Shown here one piece after another: positions 1-6,573 of a DNA stretch of 10,369 nucleotides. Under the pieces are notes generated by a model that did not search any database, was not told the origin of the DNA, and worked only from the letters and a program-made list of their open reading frames with translations. The translations under genes and the position numbers were made by a program. Position 1 is the first letter of the stretch; each line of letters starts with the position of its first letter. Source of the stretch: Lutibacter sp. (GTDB lineage Bacteria; Bacteroidota; Bacteroidia; Flavobacteriales; Flavobacteriaceae); assembly GCA_030748365.1 (NCBI GenBank), contig JASMME010000029.1, positions 1 through 10,369 of the forward strand, read 5' to 3'.

Positions 1-1180
1 GTCCTCTAAAGCCCAAAGCGGTTGGGTGCGCCGGCAGGTCTCTAGAAGCATGAAGGAAATTATAGATCACGGCCAATCGGTTATTGTCGTCGATATTCCA
101 ATCTAGTTTAACAATTCCTTTGGAAGAACCGGTGTCATGGGTAAAGCCCTTATAGGCACCAGTATCGTAACCGATAGAGGCCAGGGCAGACTGAACAGCC
201 ATTAGGTCACTTTCCAATACCCTTGACTCATTGATAGCTCCTGAACCAGTATTGGGCAACCAAGATTGTCCCAAATCAGTACGCTGGTCTTTTTCAAAAT
301 TGGCAAATACAAAAAGTTTGTTCTCTACCAAAGGCCCCCCAATACTAAAACCGTATTGTTTTTGTTCCAATTTTGGCACAAAGATACTTTCCCCCTTGAT
401 CTTACCGCCCGTCATATCCTGGTTCCTAAAATAACCATACACGGATCCGGATAATTCATTGGTGCCACTTTTGGTTACGGCATTTACAGCTGCACCGGTA
501 AATCCGGACTGCGTAACATCATAGGGAGCCGTCGATACAGAAATCTGATCAATGGCATCCAACGAGATGGGTTGAGAATTGGTTTGGCCTCCTGGGGTAG
601 CGGCATCTAAACCAAAAGGGTTGTTAAAGATGGAGCCATCCAGGGTGAAACTGTTGAACTGGTCATTCCGTCCACCAAAAGAATCTCCGGAGGCAGAAGG
701 ATCCAATCGATAGAAGTCGGCGGCCGAACGCGAAATGGTAGGGAGACTGCTCAGTTCTTTTTTACCAACACTGGTCTGTGCCCCGGTTCTGTCATCATTG
801 AAAATAGAACTCTTAGCACTTGTAATAACTACTTCTGAGAGTTGCTCACTCGTCGTTGCCATAGGAATGGAAACATCAAAAGACTTACCCAGATCAAGAT
901 AAATATTGGTGTATTCAATGGATTTAAATCCTACATAGCTTACAGTAAGGGTATAAGGCCCTCCTACGCGTAGGTTCTGGAGTGAAAAACGTCCACTTTC
1001 CAGGGTCATGGTGCCAGAAATAGTTCCGGTGGGTGTGTGTGTAGCCACTACGTTGGCGCCAAACAAACCATTGGCATTTTCATCTGAAACGATGCCTTGA
1101 ATTTTAGAGGTTGTTACCTGGGCATAGCTAAGCATCCCAACAAAAAACAAGCACATAGCAAATTTTAAATTTGGTTTCAT
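1..1180 (-). CDS. Oar-like TonB-dependent receptor, N-terminal part (truncated by window edge)
   Basis: Outer-membrane beta-barrel receptor of the TonB-dependent/Oar-like type, expected to import a large ligand using TonB energy; the ligand cannot be told. The frame is open from an ATG at 1180 to the left edge (393 codons, no stop), so the C-terminal barrel lies outside; family members usually have about 1000 residues. Residues 1-20 form a signal peptide (MKPNLKFAMC, hydrophobic core, cleavage near SYA-Q). Residues 26-107 are a carboxypeptidase-regulatory-like beta-sandwich (GANVVATHTPTG, LRVGGPYTLTVSYVGF). About 115-240 is the plug domain, with SEVVIT, GRNDQFNSFTLDGS, NNPFGLDAATPGGQ, STAPYDVTQSGFTGA and AVNAVTKSGTN, typical of Flavobacteriaceae Oar-like receptors. 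The first barrel strands follow (GSVYGYFRNQD, FSIGGPLVENKLFVFANFE). It lies after rplI on the same strand but behind a strong terminator, so it is probably transcribed separately. Confidence 0.93.
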   Translation of the reverse strand, partial: MKPNLKFAMCLFFVGMLSYAQVTTSKIQGIVSDENANGLFGANVVATHTPTGTISGTMTLESGRFSLQNLRVGGPYTLTVSYVGFKSIEYTNIYLDLGKSFDVSIPMATTSEQLSEVVITSAKSSIFNDDRTGAQTSVGKKELSSLPTISRSAADFYRLDPSASGDSFGGRNDQFNSFTLDGSIFNNPFGLDAATPGGQTNSQPISLDAIDQISVSTAPYDVTQSGFTGAAVNAVTKSGTNELSGSVYGYFRNQDMTGGKIKGESIFVPKLEQKQYGFSIGGPLVENKLFVFANFEKDQRTDLGQSWLPNTGSGAINESRVLESDLMAVQSALASIGYDTGAYKGFTHDTGSSKGIVKLDWNIDDNNRLAVIYNFLHASRDLPAHPTALGFRG

Positions 1181-1186
1181 GTTAGT

Positions 1187-1218
1187 TAAATATAAAAGGT
1201 TATAAAATAGTAAATGTA
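1187..1218 (-). promoter_or_regulatory. Possible promoter region of the TonB receptor (weak)
   Basis: The only space for a dedicated promoter is the 37 bp between the upstream terminator and the ATG at 1180. On the minus strand it holds two near matches to the Bacteroidota -7 box TAnnTTTG: TACATTTA (1218-1211) and TATATTTA (1194-1187). Neither has a TTG/TTTG -33 element at about 19 bp. The second would give an almost leaderless transcript. Which is used, if either, cannot be decided from sequence. Confidence 0.25.
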
Positions 1219-1246
1219 AAAAAAAACCCGCAAAAAGCGGGTTTTT
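1218..1246 (-). terminator. Intrinsic terminator of the rpsF-rpsR-rplI cluster
   Basis: A hairpin pairs 1222-1231 with 1237-1246: a 10-bp stem (AAAAACCCGC / GCGGGTTTTT) and an AAAAA loop on the plus strand. Read on the minus strand, the GC-rich stem is followed by an uninterrupted run of nine T (1226-1218), the classic rho-independent form. It begins about 30 bp after the rplI stop codon. On the plus strand the T run is five long, so it could also stop antisense transcription. Confidence 0.9.
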
Positions 1247-1276
1247 AATGTTAAAAGTCAGTATAAGTGGTACTTA

Positions 1277-1729
1277 TCATTGCTCCTTGGCGATGACTTC
1301 TACAGGTAATTCCACTGATACTTCTCTGTGAAGTCTTACTGTAACAGTGTATTTGCCCAATCGTTTGATATTACCACCCTGAACCTTGATATATTTCTTG
1401 TCGATTTCCTGGCCCTTTCCAGCCAATACCTCGGCAATATCGCCGTTGTTTACTGAACCGAAAAGTTTGGTCCCATCACCTGTTTTAGCAGGGATTTTAA
1501 CCTCCATTGCCTTGATGGCTTCGGCAGCTTTGGTGGCATCCTTCACCAGTTTTTCCTCTTTAAAAGCGCGTTGACGTAGGTTTTCAGCCAATACTTTTCT
1601 GGCAGAACTTGTGGCCAATACAGCCTTTCCCTGAGGAATTAAGAAGTTACGGCCATAACCGTTCTTTACCTTTACGATATCGTCTTTAAAACCGAGGTTA
1701 TCAATATCTTGTTTTAGTATAATTTCCAT
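1277..1729 (-). CDS. rplI: 50S ribosomal protein bL9
   Basis: Large-subunit ribosomal protein bL9, which binds 23S rRNA near the L1 stalk and reaches out on a long helix to contact neighbouring ribosomes. The 150 residues match the usual length. The N-terminal RNA-binding domain starts MEIILKQDIDNLGFKDD and carries the family signature VKNGYGRNFLIPQGKA (residues 21-36). Residues 41-78 are the charged connecting helix (RKVLAENLRQRAFKEEK). The C-terminal domain has TKLFGSVNNGDIAEVL (87-102) and ends with a basic strand region (KRLGKYTVTVRLH). It lies 17 bp after rpsR and is the last gene before the terminator. The spacer has GAGGAAG ahead of the ATG, a weak Shine-Dalgarno-like match that is unusual in a group where such sites are rare. 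Confidence 0.98.
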   Translation of the reverse strand: MEIILKQDIDNLGFKDDIVKVKNGYGRNFLIPQGKAVLATSSARKVLAENLRQRAFKEEKLVKDATKAAEAIKAMEVKIPAKTGDGTKLFGSVNNGDIAEVLAGKGQEIDKKYIKVQGGNIKRLGKYTVTVRLHREVSVELPVEVIAKEQ

Positions 1730-1746
1730 AATAGCTTCCTCGTTTA

Positions 1747-2040
1747 TTATTTTAACATATCACCCACATAAGGCATCAAAGCCAAATGACGGGCCCTTTT
1801 GATGGCCACCGCAACTTTACGTTGAAATTTCAGGGACGTTCCTGTCAGACGGCGGGGTAAAATCTTCCCTTGTTCGTTGACCAAATACAGTAAGAAATCT
1901 GCATCTTTATAGTCAATATACTTGATGCCATTCTTTTTAAAACGACAGTATTTTTTTACTTGCTTGGTTTCAATATCCAGCGGCGTCAGGTAACGTACTT
2001 CTGCCTGCTTGCCTCCTTTTGCTTGTTGTTCTATAGACAT
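1747..2040 (-). CDS. rpsR: 30S ribosomal protein bS18
   Basis: Small-subunit protein bS18, which binds 16S rRNA in the platform as a heterodimer with bS6. The 97 residues include a short basic Bacteroidota-style N-terminal extension ([20 protein letters not shown]), then the core [15 protein letters not shown] (32-46), [20 protein letters not shown] (58-77) and [11 protein letters not shown] (81-91). The single Cys32 is not part of a zinc motif. The gene starts 6 bp after the rpsF stop, so the two partners are almost certainly co-translated from one message. In Flavobacterium johnsoniae ribosomes bS18 helps form the pocket that hides the anti-Shine-Dalgarno tail of 16S rRNA; by homology this protein may do the same. 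Confidence 0.98.
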   Translation of the reverse strand: MSIEQQAKGGKQAEVRYLTPLDIETKQVKKYCRFKKNGIKYIDYKDADFLLYLVNEQGKILPRRLTGTSLKFQRKVAVAIKRARHLALMPYVGDMLK

Positions 2041-2046
2041 GGCTTC

Positions 2047-2388
2047 TTATTTTTTAATGGTTTTGTTACGTGCTCTTCGCTTTTCAGCCCAAGCCACTGC
2101 ATGTTTGTCTAGTTTGACCGTAAGGTAACGCATAATGCTGTCGTCTCTTCTGAATTCAAGTTCAAAAGGTGTGATAGCAGTACCGTCTACCTTGTACTCA
2201 AACAGGTGGTAGAAGCCACTTTTCTTGTTTTCAATTGCGTAGGCCATTTTCTTTAGCCCCCAATCTTCTTTTGAAATCATTTCGGCACCTTTTGAAACAA
2301 GATAGTCCTCAAACTTCTTTACTGTTTCCTTTACCTGTACATCAGATAAAACGGGATTCAAAATGAAAACAGTTTCGTAATGATTCAT
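2047..2388 (-). CDS. rpsF: 30S ribosomal protein bS6
   Basis: Small-subunit platform protein bS6, partner of bS18. The ATG at 2388 gives 113 residues with the expected N-terminus NHYETVFILNPVLSD, then DWGLKKMAYAI (42-52), SGFYHLFEYK (57-66) and EFRRDDSIMRYLTVKLDK (78-95), plus a basic tail (AEKRRARNKTIKK). The frame is open upstream to an ATG at 2490, but that would overlap the end of priA and add 34 residues unlike bS6. A good promoter also sits inside that stretch, so 2388 is the start. The leader (AAACACACTATT) is A-rich without a Shine-Dalgarno sequence, as usual in Bacteroidota. First gene of the rpsF-rpsR-rplI cluster. Confidence 0.97.
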   Translation of the reverse strand: MNHYETVFILNPVLSDVQVKETVKKFEDYLVSKGAEMISKEDWGLKKMAYAIENKKSGFYHLFEYKVDGTAITPFELEFRRDDSIMRYLTVKLDKHAVAWAEKRRARNKTIKK

Positions 2389-2420
2389 AATAGTGTGTTT
2401 AAATTTTACTTTTAAGCCTG

Positions 2421-2451
2421 CAAATATACAACAATATTGTGAGACACCAAG
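2421..2451 (-). promoter_or_regulatory. Bacteroidota-type promoter of rpsF-rpsR-rplI
   Basis: On the minus strand CTTG (2451-2448) and TATATTTG (2428-2421) are separated by 19 bp. This closely matches the Bacteroidota sigma-A consensus TTTG - about 19 bp - TAnnTTTG. Transcription would start near 2415, giving a leader of roughly 26 nt to the rpsF ATG at 2388. It lies wholly in the 82-bp gap after priA, so the ribosomal cluster need not depend on priA transcription. The spacer contains a perfect 10-bp palindrome, ACAATATTGT (2431-2440). Confidence 0.75.
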
Positions 2452-2470
2452 GTTGGTTTTAGATAAATGA

Positions 2471-4921
2471 TTAATTGATTGGATCGACATCCACCCCTAC
2501 CTTTACTGAACGAAAATCAGGGATGGCTTCAAAGGCTTGTAGGCTGCGTCTTAACTGGTTTTTAACCGCTTTTAAACGCCGGTTTTGAGGTATTTTCAAC
2601 AACAAGGTCCGAAGGTAGTAATTTCGTATCCTGGAAATGGCCGGGGTACTAGGGCCCAACAGGTCTTTGCCATAGATAGTTAGCAGTGACTTGGCAAGCC
2701 ACTGAGCAGCCATTTCCACCCGGTGACTGTCCTTGTGACGCAAGGTTATTTTAATCAATCGGTAAAAGGGCGGATAGTGATACTGCCAACGTTCGTCTAA
2801 TTGCTCCTTGTACATCTGTTGATAATCATTGATCGCTACCTGTTGTAAAATCTGGTGATAAGGGTTAAAGGTCTGTATGGCTACTTTACCGCGCTTATGC
2901 ATACGACCGGAACGACCTGCCACTTGAACCATGAGCTGATAACTCCGTTCATGGGCTCTAAAATCAGGGAAATTAAGCAAACTGTCCGCATTCATGATGC
3001 CCACCAACGACACCTTGGAAAAATCGAGGCCTTTGGACAACATCTGCGTCCCTACCAACACGTCAATCTCCTGTGACTGAAAAGCAGCAATGATCTTTTG
3101 ATAGGCGTATTTACCACGGGTGGTATCTAGGTCCATCCGCCCTGTCTTATGCGCGGGAAACAAACGTCCCAGTTCTTGTTCGATCTGTTCGGTTCCAAAG
3201 CCCTTGGCAGCTACCTTATCGCTGCCACAGGCCTGACAATGGGGCTGCATGGGCTGTTGGTATCCGCAGTAATGACAACGCAATTCTTTTTTATAATCGT
3301 GGTAGGTCAAACTGACATCACAATGCGGACACTGGGGAGACACCCCACATACCTCACAAGTAACTACAGGGGCATAGCCCCGCCTGTTCTGGAAGAGAAT
3401 TACCTGCTCACCAGCATCCAGGGTTGTTTCGATCATTTGAATCAAGCGGTCTGAAAAATGACCGTTCATACGGCGTTTTCGGTATTTTTCTTTTAAATCG
3501 ATCAACTCAATCTCGGGCAGCTGTAGATTGTTATAACGGCGGTCGAGTTGCACAAAGCCATATTTTCCCTCTTTGGCATTGTAGAAAGATTCAATACCTG
3601 GGGTGGCTGAACCCAGTAATACCTTGGCCTGGTGTTGTTGTGCGAGAACTATGGCGGCGTCGCGGGCATGGTCTCTCGGAGCTGGATCATACTGCTTAAA
3701 GGATGGCTCGTGTTCTTCATCTACAATTATAAGGCCCAGTGCATCAAAAGGCAGAAAGACCGATGAGCGGGCACCAATAAGCAATTGTGGTTTTTGTTGA
3801 AGGAGTCGTTGCCAGACCTCTACCCGCTCATTGAGTGAATATTTTGAATGGTAGACCAATAGATAATCCTTGAAATAAACCTGTAAACGTTCAATCAACT
3901 GGGTTGTCAGGGCAATTTCCGGAAGTAGGTACAACACCTGTTTGCCAGCAGCCAGTGTCTCCTGAATCAACTGGGCGTAAATGGCCGTTTTTCCACTACC
4001 AGTCACCCCTTTAAGCAGGCTTACCATATGGGTGTCAAAAGTCGATTTTAAGGCCTTATAGGCTGTTGTTTGATGACTTGTCAACACGGGAATTTCAGAA
4101 GTTTCTCCTTGGAATTGTACCCGGTCCTGCTGTTGTTCGTGTAGCTCTAGGTAACCCTTATCTAACAAGGACTTTAAGACAGCCCTGCTGACCTGAGCCT
4201 CCTCGAGAAAAACTTGTTGGCTGATGGTTTCCCGACTGGCCTTAAGCTGAAAAAAGACGAGGATGGCCGCCCGCTGTTTGACAGCCCGGCCTAGCTGCAA
4301 CAACAATTCAGGTAATTTATCTGACCACGCAGGCGCTAAGCGCAGGTACTTAACCATCTTTGGACGGTAGCGTTCGTAGAGCTGCTCTTTAATGGTTATG
4401 GCCTGTTTGTCAAGCAAGCGCTTCAATACAGGAAAAATCGTTTTCTTTCCCAAAATCTCCATTACTTGCGCTATACTCAGGGAACTGCTTTCCTGTAGGG
4501 CTTCAACAACCAGGAATTCATCCCCAGGCAAGGTATCTACAGCAGTAAATCCAGGGTCAGCCTGGATAATACTTTCGCTTTCCAATAAAAAAGCAGCTGG
4601 CATGGCTGCCCTAAAGACCTCTCCAAGGGTACACATATAATAAGCGGCAATCCATTCCCAATGCCTTAGTTGGTTTGTGGTCACCAACGGATGTTCATCT
4701 AGGATCTGATGGATCTCTTTGGCCTTATATGCCGTGGGTGGATTGGTATGAACGCTATGCACCAAGGCGGTATACAACTTGGAACGACCAAAGGGAACGG
4801 CTACCCGCATACCCGGCCCTAAAAAACCGGCTTCTGCTGCCGTAATACCATAGGTAAATAACCTGGGCAAAGGCAGGGGCAACAAAACGTTGATAAAATA
4901 CTGAGTCGACTGCGCTATCAC
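2471..4921 (-). CDS. priA: Primosomal protein N' (replication-restart helicase PriA)
   Basis: Superfamily 2 3'-to-5' DNA helicase that recognises abandoned replication forks and reloads the replisome. The 816 residues contain all expected parts: an N-terminal 3'-end-binding domain (YFINVLLPLPLPRLFTYGI), a winged-helix region, Walker A GVTGSGKT (305-312), DEEH box (401-404), LLGSATP (435-441), and eight zinc-binding cysteines in four pairs (C522/C525, C531/C534, C549/C552, C562/C565). Then come VGTQMLSKGLDF (623-634), motif VI QVAGRSGR (666-673), and a C-terminal domain ending VDVDPIN. The start is GTG at 4921: an in-frame TGA lies two codons upstream and the next ATG (residue 38) would remove conserved sequence. 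Upstream is a 278-bp non-coding gap with a palindrome; downstream is the rpsF promoter. I see no damage. Confidence 0.97.
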   Translation of the reverse strand: MIAQSTQYFINVLLPLPLPRLFTYGITAAEAGFLGPGMRVAVPFGRSKLYTALVHSVHTNPPTAYKAKEIHQILDEHPLVTTNQLRHWEWIAAYYMCTLGEVFRAAMPAAFLLESESIIQADPGFTAVDTLPGDEFLVVEALQESSSLSIAQVMEILGKKTIFPVLKRLLDKQAITIKEQLYERYRPKMVKYLRLAPAWSDKLPELLLQLGRAVKQRAAILVFFQLKASRETISQQVFLEEAQVSRAVLKSLLDKGYLELHEQQQDRVQFQGETSEIPVLTSHQTTAYKALKSTFDTHMVSLLKGVTGSGKTAIYAQLIQETLAAGKQVLYLLPEIALTTQLIERLQVYFKDYLLVYHSKYSLNERVEVWQRLLQQKPQLLIGARSSVFLPFDALGLIIVDEEHEPSFKQYDPAPRDHARDAAIVLAQQHQAKVLLGSATPGIESFYNAKEGKYGFVQLDRRYNNLQLPEIELIDLKEKYRKRRMNGHFSDRLIQMIETTLDAGEQVILFQNRRGYAPVVTCEVCGVSPQCPHCDVSLTYHDYKKELRCHYCGYQQPMQPHCQACGSDKVAAKGFGTEQIEQELGRLFPAHKTGRMDLDTTRGKYAYQKIIAAFQSQEIDVLVGTQMLSKGLDFSKVSLVGIMNADSLLNFPDFRAHERSYQLMVQVAGRSGRMHKRGKVAIQTFNPYHQILQQVAINDYQQMYKEQLDERWQYHYPPFYRLIKITLRHKDSHRVEMAAQWLAKSLLTIYGKDLLGPSTPAISRIRNYYLRTLLLKIPQNRRLKAVKNQLRRSLQAFEAIPDFRSVKVGVDVDPIN

Positions 4922-4925
4922 GAAT

Positions 4926-4952
4926 CAAAAATAACAAATGGAAATGGACCAA
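4926..4952 (-). promoter_or_regulatory. Possible priA promoter (weak)
   Basis: TATTTTTG at 4933-4926 matches TAnnTTTG exactly, and TTG at 4952-4950 lies 16 bp upstream, shorter than the usual 17-23 bp. The predicted start would fall at about the first base of the priA GTG codon, implying a leaderless or nearly leaderless message. That makes either the promoter call or the usual start-site spacing doubtful. Confidence 0.3.
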
Positions 4953-5022
4953 GCATTATATTTTAAGCAAAGAAAGTGTTTCTGTATTTTGGCACGTTAT
5001 TTGCTGAATATCAAACTATGGA

Positions 5023-5038
5023 ACAGGTATCTACCTGT
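5023..5038. repeat. Perfect 16-bp palindrome, candidate operator upstream of priA
   Basis: ACAGGTA-TC-TACCTGT: two perfect 7-bp arms around 2 bp, about 102 bp upstream of the priA start. A further half-site ACAGGT lies at 5062-5067. The symmetry suits a dimeric DNA-binding protein; no U tract follows, so it is not a terminator. The cognate regulator is unknown to me. Confidence 0.5.
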
Positions 5039-5199
5039 CTTGTGCATACAAAGTGGTAAAAACAGGTCTTGATAACCATCGGTCTGACAGATTTAAACAA
5101 CAAAAAGACTACCAGACAATGGCTGCTTAGGAAAATTGGATTCAAAAGATGGATCGTACAACCACCCAAAATTGTACCTGATCATTATTTGTGTTAATC

Positions 5200-5233
5200 A
5201 AAAAAAAGCCCTGTTGAAGCAGGGCTTTTTTTT
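5200..5233 (-). terminator. Intrinsic terminator of the THUMP methyltransferase gene
   Basis: Arms 5200-5213 and 5220-5233 pair over 14 bp: a GCCCTG/CAGGGC core plus eight A:T pairs, around a 6-nt loop (TTGAAG). On the minus strand it ends in eight T, and it starts only 3 bp after the TAG stop of the methyltransferase gene. The plus strand also ends in eight T, so it is equally able to stop rightward transcription. Confidence 0.9.
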
Positions 5234-5236
5234 AAC

Positions 5237-6418
5237 CTATTTCTGAGAACCTTCAGGGGATGAATTTTTACTGGTTTTTCGACTACCTTCATACATCTCA
5301 TATTTGACAAACTTACAATCCAAGTCTGCATTCTTTAAGGCAATTCGCTTAGAGGTACGCAAACCTACGTATTTCAAGGCCTCTATATCGGAGGTAATTA
5401 GCCAGGCTGTGGTGCCGGGATAATGATGTTTGAGGGTATCTCCTATTTGCTTGTAAAATGTAGGAGCTTCGATGGACAAGCGTTCGCCATAAGGGGGGTT
5501 GAACAAAAGAGTCGTACTACCGAAAACCTCCTTGACGGAATTAAAGAAATTAACATGGTGAACGCCTATAAAATCGCTTAGCTGGGCGTTTTTGATATTT
5601 TCTTTGGCCTTCCTAACCGCAGAGGGCGCCTTGTCAAAACCCATAATTTTAAAAGGCGGTGAGCTGATTCTTTTAAGGAGGGCATCGTGGATGGTAAAAA
5701 AGAGCTCTTCATCGTAATCCTCCCATTTTTCAAAGGCGAATTCGTTCCGGTTGATATTGGCTGGTATCTTGGCAGCGATCATGGCCGCTTCAATCAAAAT
5801 GGTCCCTGAGCCACACATAGGATCGATAAAATTGCGGTGCCCCTTATAGCCAGATAATAGAATCATACCTGCAGCCAGCACCTCGTTAATCGGTGCAATA
5901 TTAGTAGCGCTCCGATAGCCGCGTTTGTGCAAAGAATTACCAGAACTATCTAAGGAAACAGTACAATGCCCCTGTTGTATACGGATATGAATTTTACAAT
6001 CAGGATGCTTTAAATCAACATTGGGCCGACGGTGGTACTTATGACGAAAGTAATCTGCGATGGCGTCCTTGGACTTCAGCGATATATAATGGTTGTTAGC
6101 GGTAAAATGCTTTGAGTGGACTACTGCTCCGATGGCAAAGGTGCTGTCAACATTCATATAGCGCTCCCAGGGAATTTGCTGTAGTTTTTTATACAGGTCA
6201 TCTTCATCAAAAACAGGGAAACGCCTCAGGGGCTTCAGGATTCTGATAGCCGTACGCAAACAGAGGTTGGCCTTGTACATAAAGCCCTTATCACCGCTAA
6301 AAGAGACACTTCGAACTCCGGGCTTTACCTCCTGGGCACCCAGTTGTTTCAATTCATCGGCCAGGACTTCTTCCAGTCCAAACAAGGTGGTGGCGACCAT
6401 GGTATACTGTGGCTGCAT
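5237..6418 (-). CDS. THUMP-domain class I SAM-dependent RNA methyltransferase (RlmL/YpsC-like)
   Basis: Predicted base N-methyltransferase acting on rRNA, in the COG0116 family whose E. coli member RlmL makes m2G2445 in 23S rRNA. The 393 residues lack the second methyltransferase module fused in E. coli RlmKL. The N-terminal part (about 1-160) is a ferredoxin-like plus THUMP RNA-binding region, starting with MVATTLFGLEEVLADELKQL. A hinge motif LHKRGYR (163-169) follows. SAM-binding motif I is FIDPMCGSGTILIEAA (197-212), D262 in GFDKAP is the likely ribose-binding acid, and the catalytic motif is NPPYGERL (307-314), the usual sign of exocyclic amino methylation. The C-terminus is a short Ser/Lys-rich tail. 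The ATG at 6418 precedes the conserved start by six residues. It is a single-gene unit: promoter in the divergent region, terminator 3 bp after the stop. The exact target is inferred from family only. Confidence 0.92.
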   Translation of the reverse strand: MQPQYTMVATTLFGLEEVLADELKQLGAQEVKPGVRSVSFSGDKGFMYKANLCLRTAIRILKPLRRFPVFDEDDLYKKLQQIPWERYMNVDSTFAIGAVVHSKHFTANNHYISLKSKDAIADYFRHKYHRRPNVDLKHPDCKIHIRIQQGHCTVSLDSSGNSLHKRGYRSATNIAPINEVLAAGMILLSGYKGHRNFIDPMCGSGTILIEAAMIAAKIPANINRNEFAFEKWEDYDEELFFTIHDALLKRISSPPFKIMGFDKAPSAVRKAKENIKNAQLSDFIGVHHVNFFNSVKEVFGSTTLLFNPPYGERLSIEAPTFYKQIGDTLKHHYPGTTAWLITSDIEALKYVGLRTSKRIALKNADLDCKFVKYEMYEGSRKTSKNSSPEGSQK

Positions 6419-6434
6419 AGGGGGTAATTTTCGG

Positions 6435-6442
6435 CAAAAATA
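6435..6442 (-). promoter_or_regulatory. -7 box of the THUMP methyltransferase gene
   Basis: TATTTTTG on the minus strand matches TAnnTTTG exactly and lies 16 bp before the ATG at 6418, which would give a leader of around 10 nt. No good TTTG -33 element is found at 19 bp; CTGG at 6469-6466 (23-bp spacer) is the nearest candidate. Confidence 0.45.
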
Positions 6443-6457
6443 CGGAATCCTTTTTAC

Positions 6458-6476
6458 TTGTATGACCAGAATACAA
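6458..6476. repeat. Inverted repeat in divergent control region
   Basis: TTGTAT (6458-6463), 7 bp, ATACAA (6471-6476): perfect 6-bp arms in the 155-bp region between two divergent methyltransferase genes. ATGACC occurs at 6462-6467 and again at 6481-6486, exactly 19 bp apart. It could be an operator affecting the minus-strand promoter just beside it, but no protein can be named. Confidence 0.35.
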
Positions 6477-6549
6477 ATGAATGACCGTATGCCCGTATAA
6501 AAACCCTCAAAATAGGATGGTTTGGGCCAACTGTTTTGCGATAATTGTG

Positions 6550-6557
6550 TAATTTTG
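6550..6557 (+). promoter_or_regulatory. -7 box of the methyltransferase-ZIP operon
   Basis: TAATTTTG matches TAnnTTTG exactly and ends 16 bp before the ATG at 6574. The -33 position is poor: TTTG occurs at 6521-6524 (25-bp spacer) and 6535-6538 (11-bp spacer), neither ideal. Confidence 0.45.
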
Positions 6558-6573
6558 TGCTTTATTTGCCTCT

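Larger units (their letters stand above)
4922..5199. other. Non-coding gap upstream of priA
   Basis: No convincing gene on either strand. The longest plus-strand ATG frame starting near the palindrome (5018) stops after 13 codons. The region should hold the priA promoter. The clearest -7 match on the minus strand is TATTTTTG (4933-4926), which would start transcription practically at the GTG codon, with only a TTG 16 bp further up. TATAAT also occurs at 4960-4955 without a matching -35. The notable structure is the palindrome at 5023-5038. I see no tRNA, riboswitch or repeat array here. Confidence 0.6.

Noticed and set aside
1..1180. Receptor gene as a pseudogene, because it has no stop in the window
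   Set aside because: The frame is open for 393 codons with intact signal peptide, plug and first barrel strands; it is simply cut by the window edge.
2389..2416. S6:S18 ribosomal leader RNA upstream of rpsF
   Set aside because: The predicted leader is about 26 nt, A-rich, and has no stem or CCG-type bulge motif.
2389..2490. Extended N-terminus of bS6 (open frame up to an ATG at 2490)
   Set aside because: It would overlap the end of priA, adds 34 residues unlike any bS6, and contains the promoter elements. The start at 2388 gives the standard MNHYETVFIL N-terminus.
2855..3800. Several plus-strand open frames of 65-101 codons opposite priA
   Set aside because: They are antisense shadows of the conserved PriA zinc-finger and helicase region, with no start context or domain of their own.
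4755..4952. 65-codon minus-strand open frame overlapping the priA start
   Set aside because: It overlaps priA in another frame, and its sequence has no recognisable domain; priA is clearly the real gene here.
5018..5059. Short plus-strand frame (13 codons, starting ATGGAACAG) followed downstream by a terminator, considered as a leader peptide or small RNA
   Set aside because: No convincing plus-strand promoter, no downstream gene to regulate (the next gene is on the other strand), and the terminator is explained by the methyltransferase gene.
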